The notes under the pieces are model-generated. The model searched no databases. It had not been told where the DNA came from and was given only the letters and a program-made list of their open reading frames with translations. Below, piece after piece: positions 8,849 to 17,141 of a stretch of DNA of 64,000 nt. Positions within the stretch are counted from its first letter, which is position 1. The number at the start of each line of letters is the position of its first letter. The translations under genes were made by a program, and so were the position numbers. Source of the DNA: an uncultured Gallionellaceae bacterium (GTDB lineage: Bacteria > Pseudomonadota > Gammaproteobacteria > Burkholderiales > Gallionellaceae); assembly GCA_903847155.1 (NCBI GenBank), contig CAINCU010000014.1, forward strand, positions 1 to 64,000, given 5' to 3'.

Positions 8849-9319
8849 ATGCGTATCGGACAAGGTTTTGACGTTCACCAGTTGGTCGTGGGGCGCAAGC
8901 TGATCATCGGCGGCGTGGATATTCCCTATGAAAAAGGGCTGCTCGGACATTCAGATGCGGATGTGCTGTTGCATGCGATTTGTGACGCATTGCTGGGCGC
9001 AGTGGCGTTAGGCGATATTGGCAAACATTTCTCTGATACGGATGAGAAGTACAAAGGCATAGACAGTCGTCTTTTGTTGCGCGTCGTGGCCAGCAAGATC
9101 ACAGAGGCGGGTTTTAACGTCGGTAATGTCGATGCCACCATCGTCGCGCAAGCGCCCAAGATGGCACCGCACATCCCGCAAATGATTGCCAACATTGCCG
9201 CCGATCTCGGCATCGAACAGACTGCGGTGAACGTGAAGGCGACCACTACCGAACATCTCGGTTATACCGGACGCGGCGAAGGCATCGCGGCGCAGGCGGT
9301 GGTTCTGCTGTTGCCCTGA
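8849..9319 (+). CDS. ispF: 2-C-methyl-D-erythritol 2,4-cyclodiphosphate synthase
   Basis: A 156-residue protein of the usual IspF length. The N-terminal '[11 protein letters not shown]' supplies the metal ligands Asp and His, '[22 protein letters not shown]' is the family signature, and '[18 protein letters not shown]' lies at the C-terminus. It makes the cyclic diphosphate intermediate of isoprenoid synthesis. It is in an operon with ispD, and its stop (TGATG) overlaps the start of tsaB by one base. Confidence 0.97.
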   Translation: MRIGQGFDVHQLVVGRKLIIGGVDIPYEKGLLGHSDADVLLHAICDALLGAVALGDIGKHFSDTDEKYKGIDSRLLLRVVASKITEAGFNVGNVDATIVAQAPKMAPHIPQMIANIAADLGIEQTAVNVKATTTEHLGYTGRGEGIAAQAVVLLLP

Positions 9320-10005
9320 TGAATATCCTCGCAGTCGAAACTTCCACTGAATATTGTTCGGTCGCGCTGTGGCAAGACGGCGCGGTGAGCGAGCGTTGCG
9401 AGCTGGTCGGGCAGAAGCATTCTGAAGTATTGCTGGCGATGCTCGATGCCTTGCTCAAGGATGCGGGCATCACGATGCAACAGGTCGATGGCATCGCTTT
9501 CGGCAAAGGTCCCGGCTCGTTCACCGGCGTGCGCATCGCGTGCGGCGTGACGCAGGGATTGGCGCTGGGTGCGAATCTTAATGTGGTCGGCGTATGTACC
9601 TTGCAAGCGCTGGCTGAAGCCAGTGGCAAAGACCAAGTCATCGCGGCGCTGGACGCGCGCATGGGCGAGTTGTATCTGGCGGCTTATGAAAAACGTAGAG
9701 GCGCATGGCAGACGGTGATCGCACCTTGCTTATGTAAAGCCGCAGACGCGCCTGTAGTTGAAGGCGACGGTTGGTGCGGAGCGGGCAATGGCTTTGCCGT
9801 ACAGGGCACTGCGCTGCAAGCCAGATATGACGGGCATCTTCAAGTAGGTTGTGTGGAGAGTGGCGTATTTCCTCGCGCAGCGGCTATCGCCGTGCTTGGC
9901 GCTGCCGAATTCATCAAGGGCAAGGCGGTGGATGCGGCGCTGGCATTGCCGCTGTATTTGCGCGACAAGGTGGCGCTGAAGACCAGCGAACGGGTGGCAA
10001 AATGA
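9319..10005 (+). CDS. tsaB: tRNA threonylcarbamoyladenosine biosynthesis protein TsaB
   Basis: A 228-residue ASKHA-fold protein. It has '[17 protein letters not shown]' at the N-terminus and 'GIAFGKGPGSFTGVRIACGVTQGLA' around residue 60, the TsaB signature. It partners TsaD and TsaE in t6A37 tRNA modification. It is followed with a 4-base ATGA overlap by rimI, a common pairing in proteobacteria. Confidence 0.93.
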   Translation: MNILAVETSTEYCSVALWQDGAVSERCELVGQKHSEVLLAMLDALLKDAGITMQQVDGIAFGKGPGSFTGVRIACGVTQGLALGANLNVVGVCTLQALAEASGKDQVIAALDARMGELYLAAYEKRRGAWQTVIAPCLCKAADAPVVEGDGWCGAGNGFAVQGTALQARYDGHLQVGCVESGVFPRAAAIAVLGAAEFIKGKAVDAALALPLYLRDKVALKTSERVAK

Positions 10006-10442
10006 TTCTGCGCGACATGACCGAAGCCGATCTCGTTGCCGTGATGCGCATCGAGTGCGAGGTGCATGCGCTGCCGTGGACGCATGGCAATTTCAGCGAC
10101 GCGCTGCGCAGCAAATATCTGTGCAAGGTGTATGAGTCGGATGCCCATGAAATGCTGGGTTACGCGGTGCTGATGCTGGCGGTGGATGAGGCGGAGTTGC
10201 TGGATATTGCCATTGCCGCGCCGCAGCAGCGCAAGGAATTCGGACGCAAATTGCTGGAGGAGATGATGGTGCTGGCGCGCCGCCACGACATGCGACGCAT
10301 GGTGCTGGAAGTACGCGCTTCGAACGCGGCGGCGATAGCACTTTACCGCCGCGCCGGGTTCAGTGACATCGGCTTGCGGCGCGATTATTATCAGGCGGAA
10401 AACGGACGCGAAGACGCGATCCTGATGGGACGGGAACTGTGA
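10002..10442 (+). CDS. rimI: Ribosomal protein S18 alanine N-acetyltransferase
   Basis: A 146-residue GNAT acetyltransferase of RimI type. It has 'MILRDMTEADLVAVMRIE' at the start, the acetyl-CoA loop region 'IAAPQQRKEFGRKLLEEM' and the RimI-typical 'VLEVRASNAAAIALYRRAGFSDIGLRRDYY'. In the usual Q/RxxGxG loop the sequence reads QQRKEFGRK, so the first Gly is replaced. It starts with ATG overlapping the tsaB stop and ends overlapping the GTG of the downstream glycosylase gene, so translation is coupled across three genes. Confidence 0.9.
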   Translation: MILRDMTEADLVAVMRIECEVHALPWTHGNFSDALRSKYLCKVYESDAHEMLGYAVLMLAVDEAELLDIAIAAPQQRKEFGRKLLEEMMVLARRHDMRRMVLEVRASNAAAIALYRRAGFSDIGLRRDYYQAENGREDAILMGREL

Positions 10443-11278
10443 ATATCCGGGACGAAAACGTATTGCGCGAGTTGAATCTTTATCCGCTGTGGGTGCGGCG
10501 CGATTTGCCTGCGGCGGTTGAGCAAACCCCAGCTAATGCAGTAGCCCGTCATTCCGGCGAAGGCCGGAATGACGAAGTTTTAGCAGATGAGCAATCCGGG
10601 AAAAGTTCAACTAGCTTAGGCTCGATGGACTGGCCCGCACTCAAACAAAAAGTGCGAGACTGTACCGCCTGCAAGCTGCGCGCGGGCTGCACGCAAACCG
10701 TGTTCGGCGTGGGCGATGAAAAGGCCGAATGGTTGTTCGTCGGCGAAGGGCCGGGTGCGGACGAGGATGTGCAAGGCGAACCGTTCGTGGGTCAGGCGGG
10801 CAAGCTGCTCGACAACATGCTGGCCGCGATCAAACTGAAACGCGGCAGCAACGTGTACATCGCCAACATCGTCAAATGCCGTCCGCCCGACAACCGCACG
10901 CCGGAAGCTGACGAGATCGCCACCTGCCTGCCGTATCTGCAACAACAGATCGCGCTGATCAAACCGAAACTCATCGTGGCGCTGGGCAAGACTGCCGCCA
11001 CCGCGCTGCTGGGACGCGAGACCACGCTCGCTTCCTTGCGCGGCACGCTGCACGATTTCTGGCTGCCTGCGACAGAGCAACCGGGCGCACAGGTGACGGA
11101 GAGCAGTCAGCGTCCGTCCCTCCCGCACCAGACGACTCCGTCGCACCGTGTCGGGACGTCCACGCCGCTGATCGTCACTTACCATCCCGCCTATTTGTTG
11201 CGCAGTCCGGCAGAAAAAGCCAAGGCATGGCAAGACCTGTGTTTTGCCGTGCAGCAACATCAGCGCGTATCTGTCTGA
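10439..11278 (+). CDS. Type 4/5 uracil-DNA glycosylase (iron-sulfur)
   Basis: A 279-residue glycosylase removing uracil from DNA. After a variable N-terminal region it has 'CTACKL' (first two cluster cysteines), '[24 protein letters not shown]', '[13 protein letters not shown]' and 'CLPYL' (the other two cysteines), and '[10 protein letters not shown]' at the C-terminus. It starts at GTG overlapping rimI. Two additions are unusual: a perfect palindrome at 10547-10574 translated as 'RHSGEGRND', and about 30 extra residues rich in Pro/Ser/Thr between 'HDFW' and 'LIVTYHP'. The iron-sulfur core is intact, so the enzyme is likely active. Confidence 0.92.
   Translation: MNIRDENVLRELNLYPLWVRRDLPAAVEQTPANAVARHSGEGRNDEVLADEQSGKSSTSLGSMDWPALKQKVRDCTACKLRAGCTQTVFGVGDEKAEWLFVGEGPGADEDVQGEPFVGQAGKLLDNMLAAIKLKRGSNVYIANIVKCRPPDNRTPEADEIATCLPYLQQQIALIKPKLIVALGKTAATALLGRETTLASLRGTLHDFWLPATEQPGAQVTESSQRPSLPHQTTPSHRVGTSTPLIVTYHPAYLLRSPAEKAKAWQDLCFAVQQHQRVSV
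10547..10574. repeat. 28-base perfect palindrome inside the glycosylase gene
   Basis: A 12-base arm CGTCATTCCGGC and its exact reverse complement are separated by GAAG. The core GTCATTCCGGC is related to the palindromes at 23213-23320, so this is one more member of a mobile palindromic family, here translated in frame. Confidence 0.8.
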
Positions 11279-11299
11279 GCGGAATTGTCAAAACAGTAC

Positions 11300-11366
11300 C
11301 TCATGGAGATGCCCGTCAATAGGCAATCTATGCTATGTACTTAATGGAGATGGCCGTGCCTATTGG
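11300..11366. repeat. Dispersed stem-loop repeat, copy B (CGTCAATAGGC family)
   Basis: It contains GGAGATGCCCGTCAATAGGC. CAATAGGC at 11317-11324 pairs with GCCTATTG at 11358-11365. It sits in the 238-base gap between the glycosylase gene and the GGDEF/EAL gene; nothing else was recognised there beyond the latter's ribosome binding site. Confidence 0.6.
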
Positions 11367-11516
11367 TTTGCTGGCAAGTACGGTTTTAGGAATCTGAATT
11401 TGTCCGCGAGTGCTCTTCACAATTTTTGATCCGGGGCTCACCTTGCGATGCCGTGGTTGCTTCCGCCGCATAACCTGTTAGCATCCGTCGTACTCCTCGC
11501 TGAAGGGATTGATCGC

Positions 11517-14500
11517 ATGAATTTGAACACCATCCGGTTATCAACGCGCATCACGCTCGGCATGCTGCTGCTGGTGGCAGTCGGTGCGCTGTTGTGGATC
11601 GTTCCCGGCAACACGCGTGTGCATGATGCCTATCTCAATGACAGTCGCGACGATCTTGAATCCGGCTTGAAAGCCGAAGAGCTGCGCTTGAAACTGAATA
11701 TCGAGGCGCTGCGTCAGGATACGTTGTTTCTCGCCAACTTGCCCCCCATCACCGGCATCATGCGCGCCGCCGCCAATCGTGGCATCGATCCTCGCGACAA
11801 GAATACTTATGCGACTTGGGAAAGGCGTCTGCAGGAGATATTCGCCGCATTCCTGCGCACGCATCCGCAATACTATCGAGTGCGCTATATCGGCGTGGCG
11901 GACGACGGGCGCGAACTTGTCCGTGTCGATAATCGCGATGGTCGCGTCGAAGCCATACCGCGCGAAGTGTTGCAGCCCCAAGGTGACCGCGATTTTTTCA
12001 AAGCCGGGCTGAGCTTGCCGGTCGGACGTGTGTATCTTTCCGAATTCAGTCTCAATCAGGAGAATGACAAGGTATCGCAGCCGCACCGCCCCACACTGCG
12101 CGCCGTCACGCCGGTGTTCGATGCGACCGGACATGTGTTCGGCATGCTGGTCATCAATCAGGATGTGGCTTCCTTGTTTGATTCTGCCAAAACGGGTTTG
12201 CCTGTCGGTGTGCAGGCGCTTATCGCCGACCAGCAGGGGCGTTACCTGTCGCACCCGGATGCCAAGCGCGCATTCTCGTTCGATCTGGGCGGCAAGGACA
12301 ACATCATCGGCGACTTCCCTTCACTCAAGCCGCTGTTCGACTCGCAGAAGCAGAACTACCTGCCATTGCAGGCGATGGCCGATCACAACGGCAATCAATA
12401 TCTGGCCGCGCAGCGGGTATTTTTCGACAACAACGATCCTGCGCGCTTTTTGTTGCTGGCATATCGATTGCCGGAAGAAGTCGTGGCGGCGCAGACCAGC
12501 CATATCGTGTGGCCAAGCATCGTGGATACGCTGCTGGTCATGCTGCTGGTGGGCGCAGTGTTGTTCGTTGTGATGCGCCGTACCTTTTCTCCGCTGGAAC
12601 GCATCACCGCTGCGGCGCAGCAGATTGCCGCCGGCAAGCGTGATGTGCGCTTGTCGAGAGCGGGTGGCGGCGAGATCAGCGAACTGGCTGATGCCTTGAA
12701 CAGCATGCTGGATAAACTGCTGGCAAAAGATTTGCTTGAACAGGAAAATCGATTCCGCAAAGAGCTGATCGATCTGCTGCCCGGCGTGTTCTACATGATC
12801 GATGTACAGAACAAATTTTTGATGTGGAACCGCAATCTGGAGCGGGTGTTGCAGTGCAGTGCCGGAGAGTTGACCGTCAGCCACCCGCTGGATTTTTTCA
12901 GGGTCGAGGACAAGGAGAAGATCGAGCATACGATTGGCCAGGTGTTCAGCGAAGGCGAGTCTTCGGTGGAGGCGATGCTGGTGGCGAAAGACGGTACGGA
13001 AGTACCGTATTACTTCACCGGACGTCGCGTATTGCGCGACGGTGCGCCGGTGTTGATCGGCATCGGGCTGGATATCAGCGAACAGCGCGCAAGCATGCGC
13101 ACGACACAAACACTGCTGCGGCGCTACCAGGCGTTGATGGAAAACTCGATGGGCGGCATCCATGTGATGGACCTCGTCGGCAATGTGCTGGAGGTCAACG
13201 ATGCTTTCTGTCGCATGTTGGGCTATAGCCGCGAAGAGGCGTTGCAACTGAATGTGGCGGACTGGAATGCGCAGTGGACGAAGGAACAACTGCTGGAAAG
13301 GTTCAAGTCGCTGATCGGCCGCAGTGCGCAGTTCGATACCGTGCACCGGCGCAAAGACGGCTCACTGTTTCCGGTCGAAATCACCACCAGCGGTATCGAG
13401 TTTGACAGTCAGGTTCTCATGTTTGCTTCCAGCATCGACATCAGCGCGCGCAAGCAGTCGGAAGCGGCGATGCAGCGCCACAATCTAGTGATTGAAACCG
13501 CGATGGACGGTTTCTGGATGGTCAATATGCAGGGCGTGCTGCTGGAGGTCAATCAGGCTTACGCGCGGATGACCGGCTATACAATTGAGGAGTTGGTGGG
13601 TATGCATATCAGCCAACTGGATATGAACGACAGTCCTGATGATGTTGCGGTGCGCGGCACCAGAATCATGAAGCTGGGCGGTGACCGTTTCGAGACGCGC
13701 CACCGGCGCAAGGATGGAACAATCATCGACATGGAGGTAGCGATCACCTTTATGCCGACGAGCGAAAGTTTCTTTGTGTTCAGCCATGACATCACCCGGC
13801 GCAAACGCAATGAGGAAAATTTGCGCGTGGCCGCCACCACGTTCGAGACGCAGAATGCCACGCTGATCACCGATGCGCAGGCCGACATCATTCGCGTCAA
13901 CCGCGCATTCACCCGCATCACCGGGTATACCGCCGAAGAAGTGCTTGGCAAGAACCCGCGCATCATGAGTTCCGGGCGGCAGGACAAGGCTTTCTACACT
14001 GCGATGTGGCAGCAAATATTGAAGACGAATTCATGGGCGGGCGAGATTTGGGATAGACGCAAAAACGGCGAAATCTATCCGAAGTGGTTGACCATTAACG
14101 CCGTGAAAAACGAGAAGGGCGAGACCACGCAATATGTGGCGATCTTCAATGACATTACCGACCTCAAACAGGCGGAGGAAGAGATTCGCAATCTGGCGTT
14201 TTACGATGCATTGACGCAACTGCCCAACCGCCGCCTGCTTCATGAGCGTCTCCATGCGGCGCTGATCGCCTCGACGCGTTATGCCGATTTCGGCGCGATC
14301 CTGTTCATCGACTTGGATCGATTCAAGGTGCTGAACGACACGCTGGGACACGACTACGGCGATCTGTTACTGATCGAAGTGGCGTTGCGCATTACGTCGT
14401 GCGTGCGCGAAATGGATACGGTGGCGCGTTTGGGTGGCGACGAGTTCGTGGTGTTGCTGGAGAGTATTAGCGGCGATAAGGAAGAAGCTTCGCACAACGC

Positions 14501-15494
14501 CGGACTGGTGGCAGAAAAAATCCGCGAGACATTGGCGCGCCCGTATTTCCTCAAAGAACATGAATATTTCAGTTCTCCAAGCATTGGCATTACCCTGTAT
14601 CACGGCGATGCAGAGAATATGGATGTGTTGCTCAAACATGCCGATGCCGCGATGTATCAGGCCAAAAGCGCGGGGCGCAATGCCGTGCGCTTCTATGACC
14701 CGAGCTTGCAGCATGAGATGGTGCTGCGCTCGACTCTGGAAAGCGATCTGCGTCATGCCATCGGGAATAACGAGTTGCACTTGTATTATCAGATGCAAGT
14801 GGACAATGAGCGTCGCCCGCTTGGAGCCGAGGCGCTGTTGCGCTGGATTCATCCGCAACAAGGCATGATCTCTCCGCTCGAATTCATTCCCGTCGCCGAG
14901 GAAAGTTCGCTCATTCTGGAGATCGGCAACTGGGTGCTGGAAACGGGCTGCGCGCAGCTGGCCACATGGAGCAAGGATGAGCGCATGCGCGAATTGACGC
15001 TGGCCATCAACGTCAGCGCGCATCAATTCCACATGCATGATTTCGTCGGTAAAGTGGAGGGCGTATTGCGCCGCCACCGTTTCGACTGTTCGCATCTAAA
15101 ACTGGAGTTGACCGAAAGCGTGGTGGTGGACGACATAGAAGATGTGGTGACCAAGATGCTGGCGTTGAAGGGGCTGGGTGTACTGCTGTCAATGGATGAT
15201 TTCGGCACCGGCTATTCGTCGTTGTCGTATCTCAAGCGCTTGCCGCTGGACCAGGTCAAGATCGACCAGAGTTTCGTGCGCGGCATCACCGTCGATCCCG
15301 GCGATGCCGTGATGGTGCAGACCATTATCGATATGGCGAAGAATTTCAAGCTGGACGTGATCGCCGAAGGGGTCGAAACCGAAGAACAGTTTGATTTTCT
15401 CAAGCAGCACGATTGCAAGGCCTATCAGGGATATTTGTTCAGTAAACCGGTGCCGCTGGCAGAGATGGAAGCGAAGATTGGGGATCAGGGCTGA
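11517..15494 (+). CDS. Membrane c-di-GMP signalling protein (Cache-HAMP-PAS-GGDEF-EAL)
   Basis: About 1325 residues. A first membrane helix (about residues 10-30) is followed by a large periplasmic Cache-type sensor domain, a second helix (about 335-360), a HAMP domain, four PAS domains (roughly 420-910), GGDEF and EAL. The GGDEF motif is LGGDEF with an RxxD inhibitory site (REMD) just upstream, and the EAL motif reads GAEALLRW. Both cyclase and phosphodiesterase signatures look intact. The ATG at 11517 is preferred over an upstream in-frame start at 11448 because GAAGGGA precedes it and the membrane helix begins directly after. The ligand is unknown. Confidence 0.92.
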   Translation: MNLNTIRLSTRITLGMLLLVAVGALLWIVPGNTRVHDAYLNDSRDDLESGLKAEELRLKLNIEALRQDTLFLANLPPITGIMRAAANRGIDPRDKNTYATWERRLQEIFAAFLRTHPQYYRVRYIGVADDGRELVRVDNRDGRVEAIPREVLQPQGDRDFFKAGLSLPVGRVYLSEFSLNQENDKVSQPHRPTLRAVTPVFDATGHVFGMLVINQDVASLFDSAKTGLPVGVQALIADQQGRYLSHPDAKRAFSFDLGGKDNIIGDFPSLKPLFDSQKQNYLPLQAMADHNGNQYLAAQRVFFDNNDPARFLLLAYRLPEEVVAAQTSHIVWPSIVDTLLVMLLVGAVLFVVMRRTFSPLERITAAAQQIAAGKRDVRLSRAGGGEISELADALNSMLDKLLAKDLLEQENRFRKELIDLLPGVFYMIDVQNKFLMWNRNLERVLQCSAGELTVSHPLDFFRVEDKEKIEHTIGQVFSEGESSVEAMLVAKDGTEVPYYFTGRRVLRDGAPVLIGIGLDISEQRASMRTTQTLLRRYQALMENSMGGIHVMDLVGNVLEVNDAFCRMLGYSREEALQLNVADWNAQWTKEQLLERFKSLIGRSAQFDTVHRRKDGSLFPVEITTSGIEFDSQVLMFASSIDISARKQSEAAMQRHNLVIETAMDGFWMVNMQGVLLEVNQAYARMTGYTIEELVGMHISQLDMNDSPDDVAVRGTRIMKLGGDRFETRHRRKDGTIIDMEVAITFMPTSESFFVFSHDITRRKRNEENLRVAATTFETQNATLITDAQADIIRVNRAFTRITGYTAEEVLGKNPRIMSSGRQDKAFYTAMWQQILKTNSWAGEIWDRRKNGEIYPKWLTINAVKNEKGETTQYVAIFNDITDLKQAEEEIRNLAFYDALTQLPNRRLLHERLHAALIASTRYADFGAILFIDLDRFKVLNDTLGHDYGDLLLIEVALRITSCVREMDTVARLGGDEFVVLLESISGDKEEASHNAGLVAEKIRETLARPYFLKEHEYFSSPSIGITLYHGDAENMDVLLKHADAAMYQAKSAGRNAVRFYDPSLQHEMVLRSTLESDLRHAIGNNELHLYYQMQVDNERRPLGAEALLRWIHPQQGMISPLEFIPVAEESSLILEIGNWVLETGCAQLATWSKDERMRELTLAINVSAHQFHMHDFVGKVEGVLRRHRFDCSHLKLELTESVVVDDIEDVVTKMLALKGLGVLLSMDDFGTGYSSLSYLKRLPLDQVKIDQSFVRGITVDPGDAVMVQTIIDMAKNFKLDVIAEGVETEEQFDFLKQHDCKAYQGYLFSKPVPLAEMEAKIGDQG

Positions 15495-15514
15495 CGTAGG
15501 GTGTATAGCTACGC

Positions 15515-15625
15515 CCCCCACGACCAGCACCCGCCTGCTGCCACTCAATAAATGCCTTCTCCGACAACGGATGCGAGAACCAGCAGCCCCGCGCGTAGCC
15601 GCAGTTGAAGCGGATTGGCCAGTCG
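15515..15625 (-). pseudogene. Possible remnant of an EAL-domain C-terminus
   Basis: On the minus strand this stretch translates to 'YARGCWFSHPLSEKAFIEW', which resembles the 'GY.FS.PL....F..W' end of EAL phosphodiesterases. There is no gene body around it. It lies in the 208-base gap between two c-di-GMP genes and runs opposite to them. Only short similarity by eye supports it. Confidence 0.3.
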
Positions 15626-15702
15626 CATTGTTTCTGTAACTTGTTGTAACTTCCCCGTGGCGTTTCAGCTTTATAATAACTAAAACCTCCCAATGGCCGG
15701 AT

Positions 15703-16674
15703 ATGAATAGCGAGATAGATACACTAAAAATAATGGTGGTGGAGGACAGTAATGTGACCCTGAAGGTGCTGTCGAATTATCTGGCCAGCATGGGTATCAC
15801 CGCTCCGCTTTTGGTGGAAACCGGTAATCAGGCGGTGGATGCCTTCAAGCGCGAACGTCCCGACATCGTGCTGCTGGACGCGAGACTGCCGGATATTGAC
15901 GGGTTTGATGTGGCAAAAAAAATTCGCGAGATAGAGCATGATGGCGAGTGGGCGGCCATCATTTTTCTGACTGCGTTGACCAAGGATGAGGATCTGGCGC
16001 GCGGCATCGCGGCAGGCGGCGACGATTATCTGACCAAGCCGGTGAGCGAGACGGTGTTTCATGCCAAAGTCCGCGCCATGCAACGGCTGATTCTGATGCA
16101 ACGCAAATTGGTCATGGTGACGCAGGAGCTGGATGTGGCGAACGCCGAATTGAAGCGGCTATCCACCACCGATGCTTTGACGGGCATTGCCAATCGCCGC
16201 GCGCTGGACGATTTTTTAGTGCGCGAATTGCGGCGCTGCATGCGCATGCAAAAACCGTTGTCGCTGGTGATGCTCGATATCGATTATTTCAAGTTGTTCA
16301 ACGATAAATACGGACACCATGCCGGAGACGACTGTCTGCGCCTGGTGGCGGCACAAATCGCCCGTGCTGCTCCGCGCGCTACCGACCTGTGCGCGCGTTA
16401 CGGCGGCGAAGAGTTCATGCTGGTGCTGGGCGAGACCGATCAGGACGGTGCGATGTGGATGGCCGAGCGTGTGCGGCAGATGATCGGCGAATTAAAAATC
16501 CAACACTACGCAACGGACAGCAAGCATGTGGCCGCCAGTTGCGGGGTAGTTTCAGTCATTCCGGACGTTAAGTTGACCGTGGAGCTACTCGTCAAATCGG
16601 CTGATGCCGCGCTGTATCAGGCTAAACGTGGCGGGCGCGACCGTGTGGTGGCCGGGGAATACGGCAAGTTCTAG
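15703..16674 (+). CDS. Response regulator with GGDEF output (diguanylate cyclase)
   Basis: A 323-residue protein. The receiver domain (residues about 8-125) has the acidic pair 'VED', phospho-acceptor Asp in 'IVLLDARLPDIDG' and the Lys of 'DDYLTKP'. A coiled linker leads to a GGDEF domain with YGGEEF and an RxxD feedback site (RATD). It should make c-di-GMP when phosphorylated. The cognate kinase is not adjacent; the preceding GGDEF/EAL gene is on the same strand. A TTATAAT box lies about 30 bases before the ATG. Confidence 0.93.
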   Translation: MNSEIDTLKIMVVEDSNVTLKVLSNYLASMGITAPLLVETGNQAVDAFKRERPDIVLLDARLPDIDGFDVAKKIREIEHDGEWAAIIFLTALTKDEDLARGIAAGGDDYLTKPVSETVFHAKVRAMQRLILMQRKLVMVTQELDVANAELKRLSTTDALTGIANRRALDDFLVRELRRCMRMQKPLSLVMLDIDYFKLFNDKYGHHAGDDCLRLVAAQIARAAPRATDLCARYGGEEFMLVLGETDQDGAMWMAERVRQMIGELKIQHYATDSKHVAASCGVVSVIPDVKLTVELLVKSADAALYQAKRGGRDRVVAGEYGKF

Positions 16675-17111
16675 CGGGTGTGATCCGCCCAGTTGTTGGG
16701 TGTCTCAAACAAGCGCACGCGCTCCAGTTGCAGGTGATTGCCGTAAGTGTCACGGTAGGCATCCAGCAGCAGGTCGAACGCCACCTTCGCCAGATTCTCC
16801 GCCGTGGGGATGACATTCAATATCACCGTCTTGTGACCCGGCAGCGAATTCAGGAAATCCAGCACTACCTTGTCGCCGCGATACACTAGAAACGCATGAT
16901 CCCACGCATCCACCACGCGTGCTTTGGCGATGCGTTTCACATCCGAAAAATCCATCACCATGCCCTGTTCGGAAACGCCTTCGGTGGTGATGACCTCGCC
17001 CGATAATGTGATCTCGATGGCATAGCGGTGACCGTGCAGGTGTTTGCACTGGCTATTGTGGTTGGGGATGCGGTGTCCGGCATCGAATTCCAGGCGGCGG
17101 GTAATTTGCAT
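16671..17111 (-). CDS. queD: 6-carboxy-5,6,7,8-tetrahydropterin synthase / PTPS-like
   Basis: A 146-residue PTPS-family protein. Zinc ligands are visible in 'DAGHRIP' and 'HLHGHRYAIE', and the catalytic cysteine is in 'SQCKHLHGH'. This arrangement fits QueD, which makes 6-carboxytetrahydropterin for queuosine synthesis. It converges with the response-regulator gene, overlapping its stop by 4 bases. It may be cotranscribed with tgpA upstream, 30 bases away. Confidence 0.9.
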   Translation of the reverse strand: MQITRRLEFDAGHRIPNHNSQCKHLHGHRYAIEITLSGEVITTEGVSEQGMVMDFSDVKRIAKARVVDAWDHAFLVYRGDKVVLDFLNSLPGHKTVILNVIPTAENLAKVAFDLLLDAYRDTYGNHLQLERVRLFETPNNWADHTR

Positions 17112-17141
17112 GATGGTGTGTGTCAGTTTGGGCGGCGCGGA

